64,000 nt of DNA from Enterobacter asburiae (GCF_008080435.1 NZ_VRKN01000006.1:62001-126000), one strand, 5' to 3'. Shown: positions 9,821-19,409, numbered from the stretch's first letter. Notes: generated by a model not told the origin, from the sequence alone. Translations and numbers: made by a program.

Positions 9821-10405
9821 ATGTTTAAGAAAACTGTTTTGGCTGCATCTGTAGCTGTTATGGCAATGGGTTCTGTTTCTGCAATGGCTGATGATGTTGG
9901 TCTGATCACCTTTGACGGCGCGGTAACGGACACAACGTGTGTCATCACTACCAACAACGGTGTTGATGCAAACAACGTGACCGTAACGCTGCCAGTTGTA
10001 AAAAAATCCGATGTTGAAGGTACAACTGTTGATACTGGCGTAGGCTCTAAAGAGTTTGAACTGCACCTGAGCAAGTGCCCGGATACACTGACCACAGCAT
10101 CAGCAACCTTTACTTCTCAGCAATTTGCTGAGCTGTCTAACGGCACTCTGAAAGCTGACCCAACTGTTGCTGGTCACGCTGACAACGTAAGCCTGGCGCT
10201 GTACAACAACACCGCTGCTAACAGCGATCGCGTGCAGGTTGGTCTGCCAGGAAACAATACTCAGGTTGCAACCCTGACTGCAGGTGAAGGTACTCTGGCT
10301 TATCGCGTTGCGTATGTTCCAAGCGCCGACTGGGCTGCTGGTACCAACGATCTGACCTCCGGTAAAGTAAGCAGCAACGTTACTTTCACCATGAGCTACG
10401 AATAA
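9821..10405 (+). CDS. Major fimbrial subunit
   Basis: Probable main pilin of the chaperone-usher operon. The 194-residue product has a signal peptide (FKKTVLAASVAVMAMG, cleavage likely after SAMA), then a pilin domain with one cysteine in DTTCVI and its partner in LSKCPD, and the typical C-terminal beta strand ending VTFTMSYE with a penultimate tyrosine. The ATG at 9821 has GGAT upstream at usable spacing; another in-frame ATG at 9812 would add three residues. A terminator hairpin follows before the chaperone gene, as expected for a gene made in excess over the rest. It is not obviously close to E. coli YadN. Confidence 0.85.
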   Translation: MFKKTVLAASVAVMAMGSVSAMADDVGLITFDGAVTDTTCVITTNNGVDANNVTVTLPVVKKSDVEGTTVDTGVGSKEFELHLSKCPDTLTTASATFTSQQFAELSNGTLKADPTVAGHADNVSLALYNNTAANSDRVQVGLPGNNTQVATLTAGEGTLAYRVAYVPSADWAAGTNDLTSGKVSSNVTFTMSYE

Positions 10406-10423
10406 TAGCTTAATAGCTGTCAT

Positions 10424-10452
10424 GCGCTCACGGATGAGGTGGGCGCTTTTTT
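10424..10452 (+). terminator. Terminator or attenuator between pilin and chaperone genes
   Basis: An 8-bp stem (GCGCTCAC with GTGGGCGC, one U-G pair) and a 7-base loop, followed by six T residues. It lies inside the operon and should let only part of the transcripts continue, giving more pilin than chaperone and usher. Confidence 0.7.
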
Positions 10453-10470
10453 ATTTAATGGATGAATATT

Positions 10471-11190
10471 ATGCGCCCTTTTAAAATGTGTATGACCGCA
10501 CTTATTTTCAGTGCGGCCTTTGCTGTCTCCCATTCCGCTCTCGCTGATATCGTTATTTCGGGTACGCGCGTCATTTATCCGCAATCCGCTAAAGACGTCA
10601 CTGTCAATATGGAAAACCGCGGTAATAAGCCCCTTCTGGTACAAACCTGGCTTGATGACGGCCGCGATACGACCAATCCGCAAGAGCTGAAATTACCGTT
10701 CATTGTCACCCCGCCTGTATCCCGAGTCGATCCGGCTAAAGGACAGACCGTGCGTATCACCTGGCTTGGACAGACGATGCCGCAGGACAGAGAAACGATG
10801 TACTGGTTCAACGTACTGGAAGTTCCGCCTAAATCAAAAGAGGCTGATAGCCAGAACATGCTGCAGTTAGCATTCCGTACACGCATCAAAATGTTCTTCC
10901 GCCCTGACGGATTGAAAGGCGATTCTTCCATTGCTGCAGGCCAGCTGAAGTGGACTCAACAGGGTAATGCCCTGGTTGCAAAAAATGATTCGCCTTATTA
11001 CGTTTCCGTGGCGAAATTTGACATAAAAGTCGGTGGTAAAGCCCTTGAAGTAGAACCGCATGTGGTCGCCCCATTTGCCAGCCAGTCCTATGAAATGAAG
11101 AACGCAGGTGCAGTGAAAATCAATAAATTCACTTATACCACAATTAATGATTTCGGCGGTTCTGAGAAGCACGACGTTTCGGTTAATTAA
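10471..11190 (+). CDS. yadV: Periplasmic fimbrial chaperone, YadV/EcpD type
   Basis: PapD-like chaperone that caps pilins in the periplasm and hands them to the usher. The 239-residue product has a signal peptide ending SALA, then ADIVISGTRVIYP, where the conserved arginine anchors the subunit C-terminus. The partner lysine is in RTRIKMFFRP. The short F1-G1 loop (VLEVPPKSKEAD) marks the FGS class. The N-terminus and the LLVQTWLDDG stretch closely resemble E. coli YadV as I recall it. The ATG at 10471 has GGATG upstream; an ATG at 10462 is also in frame. Confidence 0.88.
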   Translation: MRPFKMCMTALIFSAAFAVSHSALADIVISGTRVIYPQSAKDVTVNMENRGNKPLLVQTWLDDGRDTTNPQELKLPFIVTPPVSRVDPAKGQTVRITWLGQTMPQDRETMYWFNVLEVPPKSKEADSQNMLQLAFRTRIKMFFRPDGLKGDSSIAAGQLKWTQQGNALVAKNDSPYYVSVAKFDIKVGGKALEVEPHVVAPFASQSYEMKNAGAVKINKFTYTTINDFGGSEKHDVSVN

Positions 11191-11250
11191 AAAAAATCAA
11201 ATAGTTATAAATTTCCCTAATAATTAGCAGCTAACGGATTAGTGATAGCA

Positions 11251-13854
11251 ATGTTATTTCGCCGCTCATTTCTTTGTATTGCCATATGCACAGTGCTTCA
11301 ATCGGCCTCTTATGCGGCCGAAAAAAACGCTATGCCATCCTCTGGTGGTGAAGAGGTCGAATTCAATGATCAGTTTCTGTTTAATACAGGAACGAATATT
11401 GACGTTAGCCGCTTTTCTCAGGGAAATCCGGTTGTACCTGGCACGTTTAAAACACAAATAATCGTTAACGGTAAGAAAAAACTGCTCACGGAGTTTACCT
11501 TTAAAGATAACGGCACACCTCGTGCTAGCCCCTGCTTCACCCCTAAAGTTTTAATGCAAGTTGGCATTAAAGCTGACGCAATAAACGAAGCCGTCGGCAA
11601 AGATACCGCTGACGCGCCTGAAGCTACCTGTGTCGATCTTTATAAGGCATTTTCCGGCGCCACATGGGATTACGACGCCGGAACACAAGAGCTAAGCCTG
11701 ACGGTTCCGCAAATCTATGTTGAACGTCGACCTAACGGTTATGTCGATCCTTCTCTTTGGGAGGATGGCATTACCGCCGGAATGCTCTCTTACGATCTTA
11801 ACGCCTGGCATTCCGACAGTACGGATGGTGCGCGCGATACCGCCTACGCCGGGCTGAAATATGGCTTTAATATGGGTCCGTGGCGTTTGCGTTCACGCGG
11901 CACATTAAACTGGGATCAGGAAAGCGGCACCGACTACTCGAGCCAGGATATCTACCTGCAACGCGACATCACGCCGCTACGCGCACAACTGTTGATTGGT
12001 GATTCCTATACGCGCGGCGACGCCTTCAACTCGTTAAACCTACGCGGCCTGCGCATGTACAACGATGACCGTATGCTGCCGGGCGGTATTTCAACCTACG
12101 CACCGACCATTCGCGGTGTGGCGAAAAGCAACGCCAAAGTCACGATCAGCCAGAGTGGTAGCAAGATCTATGAAAGCACCGTTCCGCCAGGCGCTTTTGA
12201 GATAAACGATCTCAGTACCACAGGCTACGGTAGCGATCTGATGGTTACCATTGAAGAGTCCGATGGCAGCACACGTACGTTTTCCGTCCCTTACTCTTCA
12301 GTAAGCCAGATGCTTCGCCCAGGTTATAGCCGCTGGGATATCGGCGTGGGTGAGTTAAACGACGACGGGCTGCGTGATAAGCCTCGCCTCGGCTATGCCA
12401 CGGGTTACTACGGGATTAATAACACCTTTACCGGCTACACCGGTCTGCAATATATGGACATCGGTTACCTTTCCGGGCTTCTGGGTATAGCCATGAACAC
12501 CGGGGTGGGTGCATTTGCATTGGACATTACGCATTCCGATGCAGATATCGACGGTGTCGGTACGCTGACCGGTCAGAGTTACCGCCTCTCCTGGAGTAAG
12601 CTCTTAGAAGATACGCGTACCTCGTTCAACGTTGCAGCCTATCGCTTCTCCACGGAAGACTATCTCACGCTGAACGATGCGGCATCACTGGCAGAAGACG
12701 TCAAACATCGTGATACATCACGTAACCCGAATCATAACGGGGAGGATGTGTATAACAGCTTCCAGCGTATGAAAAATCAGATTCAGCTTAACGTCAGCCA
12801 ACCTCTCTCCGCAGGCAAGACAGATTACGGTTCGCTTTATGTAACGGGCAGTTGGCAGGATTACTGGACCGAATCCAGTTCAACCTCTCAGTATTCAGTA
12901 GGTTACAACAACTCATTCTGGCTGGGCAGCTACAGCATTTCGTTGCAACGCAGCTATGACGAATACGGTGAAAAGGACGACAGCGTCTACCTGAACCTGA
13001 GTATTCCTCTGGAAAACTTACTGGGGCATAAAAAACGTCCTGGCGGTTTCTCAAGCGTCAACATGAGCATGAACTCCGACTTCAAAAACAGTACGGCATT
13101 CAACACCAGTGCCAACGGCAATACAGAGGATTACCGTTTTAACTACAGCGTAAACGCCAGTACCAGCCATGCCGACAGCGGCGATCTCAACCAGGTCGGC
13201 GGTTACGGCAGCTATAACAGTCCATACGGACCGGTCAGCGTTTCAGCTTCAGCCTCCGATGACAACAGCCAGCAATATTCAATGAGCTATAGCGGCGGCG
13301 TACTGATGCATTCTGGTGGTGTGACATTTGCACCTGGCAGTATCGGTGATACCGATACGCTGGCACTGGTCAGCGCACCGGGGGCGAAAGGCGCGCATCT
13401 GACCGTGGGTGATGGGGTCATTGGCAGTTCAGGCTATGCCGTAATGCCCTATTTATCCGCCTACCGCGAAAACACCGTCGGGATTGATATTTCAAAAATA
13501 GAATCAGACGTTGAGGTGAAAAGCACCAGTTCAGTGGCCGTCCCGCGCAGCGGAGCGGTTATTCGAGTCGATTTCGAAACCGATCAGGGCAAATCGTTAC
13601 TGCTCGATCTACACCGTTCAGATAATAGCTTTATTCCGCTCGGTGCAGATGTCGTCGATGAACAGGGCCATTCTGTCGGCTCGGTAGGTCAGGCGGGACA
13701 AGCCTATGTGCGCGGCGTTGAAGATAGCGGAAAATTACACGTCGTTTGGGGCAGTGGTGCCGACAGTACATGCACCGTGACATACCAAATAACGCCGTCG
13801 GCACAGAAAGTGGGCCTGACGACCATGCTTACCAACCAGACTTGCCAGATGTAA
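11251..13854 (+). CDS. htrE: Outer membrane fimbrial usher, HtrE type
   Basis: Beta-barrel pore that recruits chaperone-subunit complexes and threads the fimbria out. The 867-residue protein is standard length. It has a signal peptide, an N-terminal periplasmic domain starting VEFNDQFLF, the barrel and plug region (PGGISTYAPTIRGVAKSNA, then VTISQSGSKIYE), the signature PPGAFEINDLSTTGYGSDL, and C-terminal domains with VGQAGQAYVRG and a final cysteine pair. Long stretches match E. coli HtrE in memory. The ATG at 11251 is preferred over a GTG at 11242. Confidence 0.92.
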   Translation: MLFRRSFLCIAICTVLQSASYAAEKNAMPSSGGEEVEFNDQFLFNTGTNIDVSRFSQGNPVVPGTFKTQIIVNGKKKLLTEFTFKDNGTPRASPCFTPKVLMQVGIKADAINEAVGKDTADAPEATCVDLYKAFSGATWDYDAGTQELSLTVPQIYVERRPNGYVDPSLWEDGITAGMLSYDLNAWHSDSTDGARDTAYAGLKYGFNMGPWRLRSRGTLNWDQESGTDYSSQDIYLQRDITPLRAQLLIGDSYTRGDAFNSLNLRGLRMYNDDRMLPGGISTYAPTIRGVAKSNAKVTISQSGSKIYESTVPPGAFEINDLSTTGYGSDLMVTIEESDGSTRTFSVPYSSVSQMLRPGYSRWDIGVGELNDDGLRDKPRLGYATGYYGINNTFTGYTGLQYMDIGYLSGLLGIAMNTGVGAFALDITHSDADIDGVGTLTGQSYRLSWSKLLEDTRTSFNVAAYRFSTEDYLTLNDAASLAEDVKHRDTSRNPNHNGEDVYNSFQRMKNQIQLNVSQPLSAGKTDYGSLYVTGSWQDYWTESSSTSQYSVGYNNSFWLGSYSISLQRSYDEYGEKDDSVYLNLSIPLENLLGHKKRPGGFSSVNMSMNSDFKNSTAFNTSANGNTEDYRFNYSVNASTSHADSGDLNQVGGYGSYNSPYGPVSVSASASDDNSQQYSMSYSGGVLMHSGGVTFAPGSIGDTDTLALVSAPGAKGAHLTVGDGVIGSSGYAVMPYLSAYRENTVGIDISKIESDVEVKSTSSVAVPRSGAVIRVDFETDQGKSLLLDLHRSDNSFIPLGADVVDEQGHSVGSVGQAGQAYVRGVEDSGKLHVVWGSGADSTCTVTYQITPSAQKVGLTTMLTNQTCQM

Positions 13855-13877
13855 TTTTTTAACAGGGAGTTATTTTA

Positions 13878-14453
13878 ATGAAGAAAACAATAGCACTTAC
13901 GCGTCTCGCCGCATTCCTGGCTTTGACCGTAAGTTCACAGACATTTGCTGCAGGCGCCAACCTGGATGTGACTTTCACCGCAACGCTGCGTGAAACAACC
14001 TGCGATATGAAAATCGAAGGCGGTACGGGCGATGGAAAGGCCAACATTATTCCTATCGGTGCTGGTGGTAAAACATCGCTGGCGGATATTACCAGTGGTT
14101 CTGATAGCGCAACGACAGCTTTTAAACTGAAAATTATTGAATGCCCTTCAAGTCTGGCAGGTTTAAAAACTACCGTTTCTGGCACTGCATCTACAGATCT
14201 CGCCACCGCTATCATGAATGCTGCGGCAACAAATATGGCTGAATATATGGGGGTTTCCATCGCCCGTGCCTCTGCTCCAATGACACCATTCACGATTAAC
14301 GCGACAGAGGATGCAAAACGCCTGGTATGGAGCCCACAGGAAATTAGTAGCCAGGAAGTCGCATTGGTTGCCCGCCTTGTAGAAACCAAAACCGATCAGG
14401 CTACAACGGGTGATTTTAGCGCGATTGCCACTTTTAACTTTGAATACCAGTAA
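13878..14453 (+). CDS. Minor fimbrial subunit 1
   Basis: Secreted pilin-like protein of 191 residues. A signal peptide (KKTIALTRLAAFLALTVS, cleavage after TFAA) precedes a domain with cysteines in ETTCDMKIE and IIECPSS and the terminal strand FNFEYQ, which provides the chaperone-binding edge. GGGAG sits seven bases before the ATG. It is 23 bp after the usher and 18 bp before the next subunit. By position it matches yadM in E. coli, but I cannot confirm one-to-one orthology. It may be a shaft adaptor or terminator subunit. Confidence 0.82.
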   Translation: MKKTIALTRLAAFLALTVSSQTFAAGANLDVTFTATLRETTCDMKIEGGTGDGKANIIPIGAGGKTSLADITSGSDSATTAFKLKIIECPSSLAGLKTTVSGTASTDLATAIMNAAATNMAEYMGVSIARASAPMTPFTINATEDAKRLVWSPQEISSQEVALVARLVETKTDQATTGDFSAIATFNFEYQ

Positions 14454-14471
14454 GCGGAAGGATACGCAACG

Positions 14472-15032
14472 ATGAACATGAAATCGTCCACACTCATTGC
14501 TCTGGCAGTTTCTGCCGGTATTTTTACCGCCTCTGCCAGCGCAATTACCGGTACTACGAGCGTACAGGCAACGTTTACCTCTACGATTGAAGCTGGCACC
14601 TGTACTGCTCAGATCCAGAATGCTGGCGGTCAGCCGATCAGCACCCTGGCCTTCGGCGATGTCTTCAAATCTGACCTGGTTGCCAAAAGCCGCAGCGAGC
14701 CGTTCAAAATTGCTTTTAGCGGCTGCGCTGGGGTAAAAAACGCCAGCGTACAGGCCATTCCTGGCTCAGGTGGCGGTTGTTCCGGTACAAGTGCTAACGG
14801 TGATTCTTTTGCTGCTGGACATGCGACAGGATTCGAAGTATGGAAGGATACGGCAGAGTCCGGCACTTTATTAAGCTGCAGTACCAAACCCACGCAGAAT
14901 ATAGTGATTAGCAGTTCAACGACAATCGTTGATATGGCAGCCCGTATTGTCCTGGCAAAAGGGAAGAATATTGCTGATGTAACGCCCGGCGATGCAAGCG
15001 CACCAGTGACATTTGTCATCACCTACCAATAA
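14472..15032 (+). CDS. Minor fimbrial subunit 2
   Basis: A 186-residue pilin-like protein with signal peptide (cleavage after SASA) and a domain that opens TTSVQATFTSTIEAGTC. It has more cysteines than its neighbours: GTCTAQ, SGCAGV, GGCSGT and LSCSTK, so two disulfides are possible. It ends VTFVITYQ, a typical donor strand. AAGGA is nine bases upstream of the ATG. By position it corresponds to yadL. Its role in the fibre is inferred only from context. Confidence 0.82.
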   Translation: MNMKSSTLIALAVSAGIFTASASAITGTTSVQATFTSTIEAGTCTAQIQNAGGQPISTLAFGDVFKSDLVAKSRSEPFKIAFSGCAGVKNASVQAIPGSGGGCSGTSANGDSFAAGHATGFEVWKDTAESGTLLSCSTKPTQNIVISSSTTIVDMAARIVLAKGKNIADVTPGDASAPVTFVITYQ

Positions 15033-15055
15033 TAATCAGCAGGGGCAGAGTCGCC

Positions 15056-15658
15056 ATGTCAAAAATTTCAAATAATAATGTCCTGAAGAGAACTCTGTTC
15101 TTGGCGGGACTTATCAGCTGGCACTGGTCTGCCCCATGTCTGTCCGCAGAGACAGGCATGGATATTACGTTCAATGCCAATATTGTAGAAAACACCTGCC
15201 AGATATCTGTTCCGGGCGACGGAAAAGTCCATCTTCCGACGGTAGGTAAAAACTGGTTTTATAATGGTGATGGTAGTTCACGCCTCCAGCCTACAGATGC
15301 CGCAGCCGGGACAGAATTTTCCGTCAGCGTAGAAAGTTGTTCTGCCAATAGCGATGTTAAGAAGCTGAATTTCAGCTTCCAGCCACAAAGCCAGCAATGG
15401 CCCACCAGCACGCGTCAGGTATTTATCAACGAAACGTCCCTGGCAGAAGGTGGTGCAGAAAACACGGGCGTAGTGATTTTTTCAAAGGACTTAAATACTA
15501 ACGTCTTAAATACCGACGGTAGCTCCAGTGTATTGCTCGACACTGATCCAGTGAACTGGGCAAAGGACTATCAATTTTATGCTCGCCTACAAAATACGGG
15601 TCAGGTACAGGCAGGGAAAGTCACCAGCCGGGTCGTGGTAAATGCGACATATAACTAG
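15056..15658 (+). CDS. Minor fimbrial subunit 3
   Basis: A 200-residue pilin-like protein. The N-terminus has a signal sequence ending near CLSAE, then MDITFNANIVENTCQIS with the first conserved cysteine and VESCSAN with the second. The C-terminus is SRVVVNATYN, a donor-strand pattern with penultimate tyrosine. It lies 23 bp after the previous subunit gene and 22 bp before the adhesin gene. By position it corresponds to yadK; probably an adaptor between shaft and tip. Confidence 0.82.
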   Translation: MSKISNNNVLKRTLFLAGLISWHWSAPCLSAETGMDITFNANIVENTCQISVPGDGKVHLPTVGKNWFYNGDGSSRLQPTDAAAGTEFSVSVESCSANSDVKKLNFSFQPQSQQWPTSTRQVFINETSLAEGGAENTGVVIFSKDLNTNVLNTDGSSSVLLDTDPVNWAKDYQFYARLQNTGQVQAGKVTSRVVVNATYN

Positions 15659-15680
15659 AGTAAATAAGGAGAATATACTC

Positions 15681-16781
15681 ATGATGAAACAAGGATGCTC
15701 GAAAATCATCGCACTGGCTAAGCTGCTCGCTGCAAGTTTATTGCTGATTCAAGGCCATGCATGGGCAGAGTGCGCAATGGGCGACCATGGCGAAGGCGGC
15801 ACATCCACTATCGTCAACACGGCGGCCGGTGCACCTATATATTTTAAGACCGTCGACAGTTTAGGGCCCGGTGAATATATCGATATTGCCGGGCCGTTCA
15901 CAGCTCAACTTTCGCCCGCGCTATGGTCGAACTGTAGTGCAGGCACCGATGGTGACCAGATGTCAAACATCACCTATGATGCTTTAGGTGATGGCAGGGA
16001 GGCACTTTGGCCAACGAACATTACGGGTATTTATTACGCCGTCCGTATCTACAGCGATACCTCAGAAGGATCTTATTTCCAGTATTCGAATGACGGATGG
16101 TCAGACCTTCCTGTACATAGTAGCGTGGCAAGCCATAACTGGGCAGCGCAAATTAAAATCGTTCAGTCCAACCAATTTATTGGTAACACCAATAATGTCA
16201 CGAGACTGACGCCAGGTATGGATAAAAAAATCGGCGGCATGTCAATTGGTGGTCACACCAGTACCGATAACAAACCCTGGTGGTTTAATGTAACGATGTC
16301 GACCTTCAGTTTGCCTGTTGCCTCTTCGACCTGTCAGGCTGCAGTCGTTAATGGGGGCACAAACAATGTCGATTTTGGTGAAATCATGTTTTCCTCTATA
16401 CGAGACAGTTTTTACCCACGTCAAACCTTCAATCTCCAGTTGAAAGGCTGCAATAACGTTGCGGCGATTAAATACAAAGTTAGCTCTAACAAAACAGACG
16501 GCACCTCAGGCGCGGATGTCCTGATGCTGAATATTTTAACGTCGAATGCTGCTGCAGGCGTTGGCGTGGCCATTGAGCAGCTATTTACGGCAAACCCGTC
16601 CGGCCATGGTGAACCTTTTATTAACGATCCCTCTTATATTTATGTACCTTTAGCTTATCAGGTTGGAACCAGCTCAAGTGTCGACCTCCCCTTTGAGGCC
16701 ACAATGGGAAGAGACAATAATACCCCGCTCAAAGCAGGTAATTTCAAAGCCATCGCCACGTTTACGATTGATTATTTCTGA
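15681..16781 (+). CDS. Two-domain fimbrial tip adhesin
   Basis: The largest subunit-like product (366 residues) is the last gene of the operon, the usual place of the receptor-binding tip. After a signal peptide ending GHAWA comes an N-terminal domain of about 190 residues with few pilin features, rich in W, Y, N and G and presumably the lectin domain. A C-terminal pilin domain starts near SSTCQAAVVNGG, has a second cysteine in LKGCNNV, and ends ATFTIDYF. The ATG at 15681 has AAGGAG at nine bases; a second ATG follows directly. Position matches yadC, but I cannot name a receptor. The stop is only 2 bp from the convergent yadE. Confidence 0.85.
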   Translation: MMKQGCSKIIALAKLLAASLLLIQGHAWAECAMGDHGEGGTSTIVNTAAGAPIYFKTVDSLGPGEYIDIAGPFTAQLSPALWSNCSAGTDGDQMSNITYDALGDGREALWPTNITGIYYAVRIYSDTSEGSYFQYSNDGWSDLPVHSSVASHNWAAQIKIVQSNQFIGNTNNVTRLTPGMDKKIGGMSIGGHTSTDNKPWWFNVTMSTFSLPVASSTCQAAVVNGGTNNVDFGEIMFSSIRDSFYPRQTFNLQLKGCNNVAAIKYKVSSNKTDGTSGADVLMLNILTSNAAAGVGVAIEQLFTANPSGHGEPFINDPSYIYVPLAYQVGTSSSVDLPFEATMGRDNNTPLKAGNFKAIATFTIDYF

Positions 16782-16783
16782 TA

Positions 16784-18031
16784 CTACCCCTGCGGCTGAT
16801 TACTGATCAGCCGCGACATCGTCTCCAGCGAATCCGTTCTTAAAATATACAAACGTTTCAGCAAGAACGGATTATCCCCCGGCTTCACCTTCCCTTTCAC
16901 TGTTGTCACCGCCAGATGGAAACCGGCATCATTTGCCGCTTTTATCGCTTTGCTGTCATAGCCGCCAAACGGATACGAAAGGTAAAGCACGCGCGGGTTG
17001 AACTGCGCCAGCGCCCGGCGTGATCGTTCAAAATCAAACAGGATCACGTGATAGCTGCGGCTCAGTAAAATCGGATGCTTATTGCCATCCACGCGGTGCA
17101 GGAAGTGGGTATGAGACTGGATATCGAATACATCCTGGATGCCCTTAATCTCCTGCACGCTCATGAACTGCAGCGATTTAGGGTCCCATTTCTGCGGATG
17201 GCCTTTTATGCGGGAAGAGATAATAAACGCGGTAGCCTTAAAGCCGTACTCTTTCAGTACAGGATACGCATAGCGGCTGACCGATTTGAGGCCATCGTCA
17301 AAGGTGATCACCACCGATTTCGCAGGCAGGTTCATTTTGTTACGCACGTACCCTTCCAGCTGATACATCGTCAGCGTGGTATAGCCCTGATCGCGTAGCC
17401 AGGCCATCTGGTTATTGAACGCACGTACGCTGGTCGTCGTGGACGTATGTCGAAAACGTGTGTTCTCTTCATCACGTAAAATATGATGGTAGGTCAGAAT
17501 CGGAAGGCCGTTATCTTCCTGCGCATCCAGACTGCTGATCCACGCCAGACGGTTGCCGATGCGGATCTGATACCAGGTCTGGTTCAGACGATCTTTCAGT
17601 TTGTTCAGTATCGGATAGCGAAGATTAGCGCTTAATGTGCCGAACGGTGCGCTACCGCTGGAAGGTGCGTTATATACCGGCGTATCTTTCCAGGTAATGA
17701 GGTTCTGATTGCTCAGGGGTTTATTGAGATCCCCGAGGCTATCCTCGACGCGCTGTTTCCCCTGAACCGGCTCCAGGTGCCCCTTGTCGATAAACCCCGT
17801 ACCAAAACCGAAGCGAAATTCGTAGTAGTCCGCCGCCGCGGGCACAACGGCCAGGATCTGCCCGGCACGCACGTTACCCACGTTGATCACGCTATTCCCC
17901 ACCTGCGCCCAGATCGCCGCATCTTCGGTGGTTTGCATATACTGGGCAGGCAGAGTTTGCTGGCTAAGTAAACTGGCTGAGCTGACGCCGGAAGCGAGCA
18001 TCAATAACAAGAAAAGAATACGCGGTAACAT
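16784..18031 (-). CDS. yadE: Secreted polysaccharide deacetylase family protein YadE
   Basis: NodB-type carbohydrate esterase of unknown substrate. The 415-residue protein has a signal peptide ([13 protein letters not shown]), an N-terminal region of about 170 residues that includes an SH3-like part (residues 35-100), and a C-terminal NodB domain. That domain shows [15 protein letters not shown] (catalytic aspartate and metal site), SHTHFLHRV (metal histidines) and LSYPFGGYD. The expected role is removal of acetyl groups from a periplasmic or surface polysaccharide. It is convergent with the fimbrial operon. Confidence 0.9.
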   Translation of the reverse strand: MLPRILFLLLMLASGVSSASLLSQQTLPAQYMQTTEDAAIWAQVGNSVINVGNVRAGQILAVVPAAADYYEFRFGFGTGFIDKGHLEPVQGKQRVEDSLGDLNKPLSNQNLITWKDTPVYNAPSSGSAPFGTLSANLRYPILNKLKDRLNQTWYQIRIGNRLAWISSLDAQEDNGLPILTYHHILRDEENTRFRHTSTTTSVRAFNNQMAWLRDQGYTTLTMYQLEGYVRNKMNLPAKSVVITFDDGLKSVSRYAYPVLKEYGFKATAFIISSRIKGHPQKWDPKSLQFMSVQEIKGIQDVFDIQSHTHFLHRVDGNKHPILLSRSYHVILFDFERSRRALAQFNPRVLYLSYPFGGYDSKAIKAANDAGFHLAVTTVKGKVKPGDNPFLLKRLYILRTDSLETMSRLISNQPQG

Positions 18032-18093
18032 GGTGTCTTAATCGATGCGGGAAACTGCCGCTATTGTAACAAATGAGACATCAATACCAACGT

Positions 18094-18534
18094 TTAATTC
18101 TTATACAGGTCATGGAGCAGGACGAAAGGAGGATTTTTTTGCTGCTGATGCCACAGGCTGCTGACGCCCGGTAGGCCCTGCGCCACGATAGCATGGCGAA
18201 ACTCAGTGCTGCTTAATAATTCACGCTGTGGATACATTAACGCCAGCAGGGCGAAGTTGATCCCCGAGATGACTTCACAGCACGCATGCTTATGGCTCAG
18301 CAAAGCGGCTGCCCGGTAAGGCGCCGCGCCCGATTTATCGGTCAAAAAAATCACGCCATCACCGGTATCCGTTTCATGCAGAGCATCGCACATCATGCGG
18401 CCAAGCATATTGGTGCTCAACCCGCGCCAGTAATTTACCGCCCGGCATTGCGCCAGCGGGCCAAATCTGGCTTCAAGTTTATCCAGCATGTCCTGCGCCT
18501 GTTCATCGTGGCAGGTGATAACCCATCCCAGCAT
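18094..18534 (-). CDS. yadI: PTS EIIA-like protein YadI (mannose/sorbose family)
   Basis: Stand-alone EIIA domain of the mannose PTS family. The likely phosphorylated histidine is His9 in LGWVITCHDEQAQ, and GVIFLTDKSGAAPYRAAALL is the usual core. With 146 residues it matches E. coli YadI. The start at 18534 lies next to AAGGAGAG; an upstream in-frame ATG would add 49 unconserved residues. No EIIB, EIIC or EIID genes are nearby, so its partner and sugar are unknown. Confidence 0.9.
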   Translation of the reverse strand: MLGWVITCHDEQAQDMLDKLEARFGPLAQCRAVNYWRGLSTNMLGRMMCDALHETDTGDGVIFLTDKSGAAPYRAAALLSHKHACCEVISGINFALLALMYPQRELLSSTEFRHAIVAQGLPGVSSLWHQQQKNPPFVLLHDLYKN

Positions 18535-18606
18535 AACTCTCTCCTTAGCAGGCAAGTAGTTTAGCGGAGTGAAGGTTGGCTTTCGGTGATAACTGTCAAA
18601 GAAAGT

Positions 18607-18632
18607 GCCCGGCAAACAGAACGTCGCCGGGC
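18607..18632 (-). terminator. Hairpin downstream of yadH
   Basis: GCCCGGC and its complement with a 12-base loop, followed on the minus strand by ACTTTCTTT. It starts 6 bp after the yadH stop and probably ends the yadGH transcript. Confidence 0.55.
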
Positions 18633-18638
18633 AGAAGG

Positions 18639-19409
18639 TTAGCTGCGCAGACCGCGTCCGCGTTGGATCAGATACCAGCACAGCAGGTAGAAGGCGATGA
18701 TGAACACCACCAGCACCGCCACCGTGGTAAACAGCGGCACATCAGTGATACCGAGGAAGCCAAAGCGGAAGCCGCTGATCATGTAAACGATCGGGTTCAG
18801 GTGCGACAGCGCCTGCCAGAACGGCGGCAGCAGCGTCAGAGAGTAAAACACCCCACCCAGGTAGGTTAACGGCGTCAGCACGAAGGTCGGGATCAGGCTG
18901 ATGTCGTCAAACGTTTTGGCGAACACGGCGTTCAGCAGACCGGCCAGCGAGAACAGGATCGCCGTCAGGAGCAGCGTCAGCGCGACAAACAGCCACGAGT
19001 GGACCTGGAACGGTACGAAGAAAAGCGAAATCGCCGTGACCAGAATCCCCACGCACAGCCCACGAGCCACACCACCGCCCACGTAGCCAGCGATAATGAC
19101 GTGCGTCGGCACAGGCGCGACCAGTAACTCTTCAATATTGCGCTGGAACTTGGCGCTGAAGAACGACGAGGCCACGTTGGCATAGGCGTTGGTGATCACC
19201 GCCATCATAATCAGGCCCGGTACGATAAATTGCATATAGGTAAAACCGTGCATCTCACCAATCCGGGAACCGATCAGGTTACCGAAGATGATGAAATAGA
19301 GCGTCATGGTGATCACCGGCGGCACCAGGGTTTGCACCCAGATGCGCATAAAGCGGTTGATCTCTTTCGCCCAGATACTTTTCAGCGCGACCCAGTAAAG
19401 ATGCGTCAT
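18639..19409 (-). CDS. yadH: ABC-2 type transporter permease YadH
   Basis: Inner-membrane permease of 256 residues with about six hydrophobic segments, for example PVITMTLYFIIFGNLIG and LFVALTLLLTAILFSLAGLL. The family signature near TPLTYLGGVFYSLTLLPP is that of exporters of polysaccharides, drugs or lipids. It pairs with the ATPase YadG, whose stop codon overlaps this start by 4 bp. The substrate is unknown. Confidence 0.93.
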   Translation of the reverse strand: MTHLYWVALKSIWAKEINRFMRIWVQTLVPPVITMTLYFIIFGNLIGSRIGEMHGFTYMQFIVPGLIMMAVITNAYANVASSFFSAKFQRNIEELLVAPVPTHVIIAGYVGGGVARGLCVGILVTAISLFFVPFQVHSWLFVALTLLLTAILFSLAGLLNAVFAKTFDDISLIPTFVLTPLTYLGGVFYSLTLLPPFWQALSHLNPIVYMISGFRFGFLGITDVPLFTTVAVLVVFIIAFYLLCWYLIQRGRGLRS

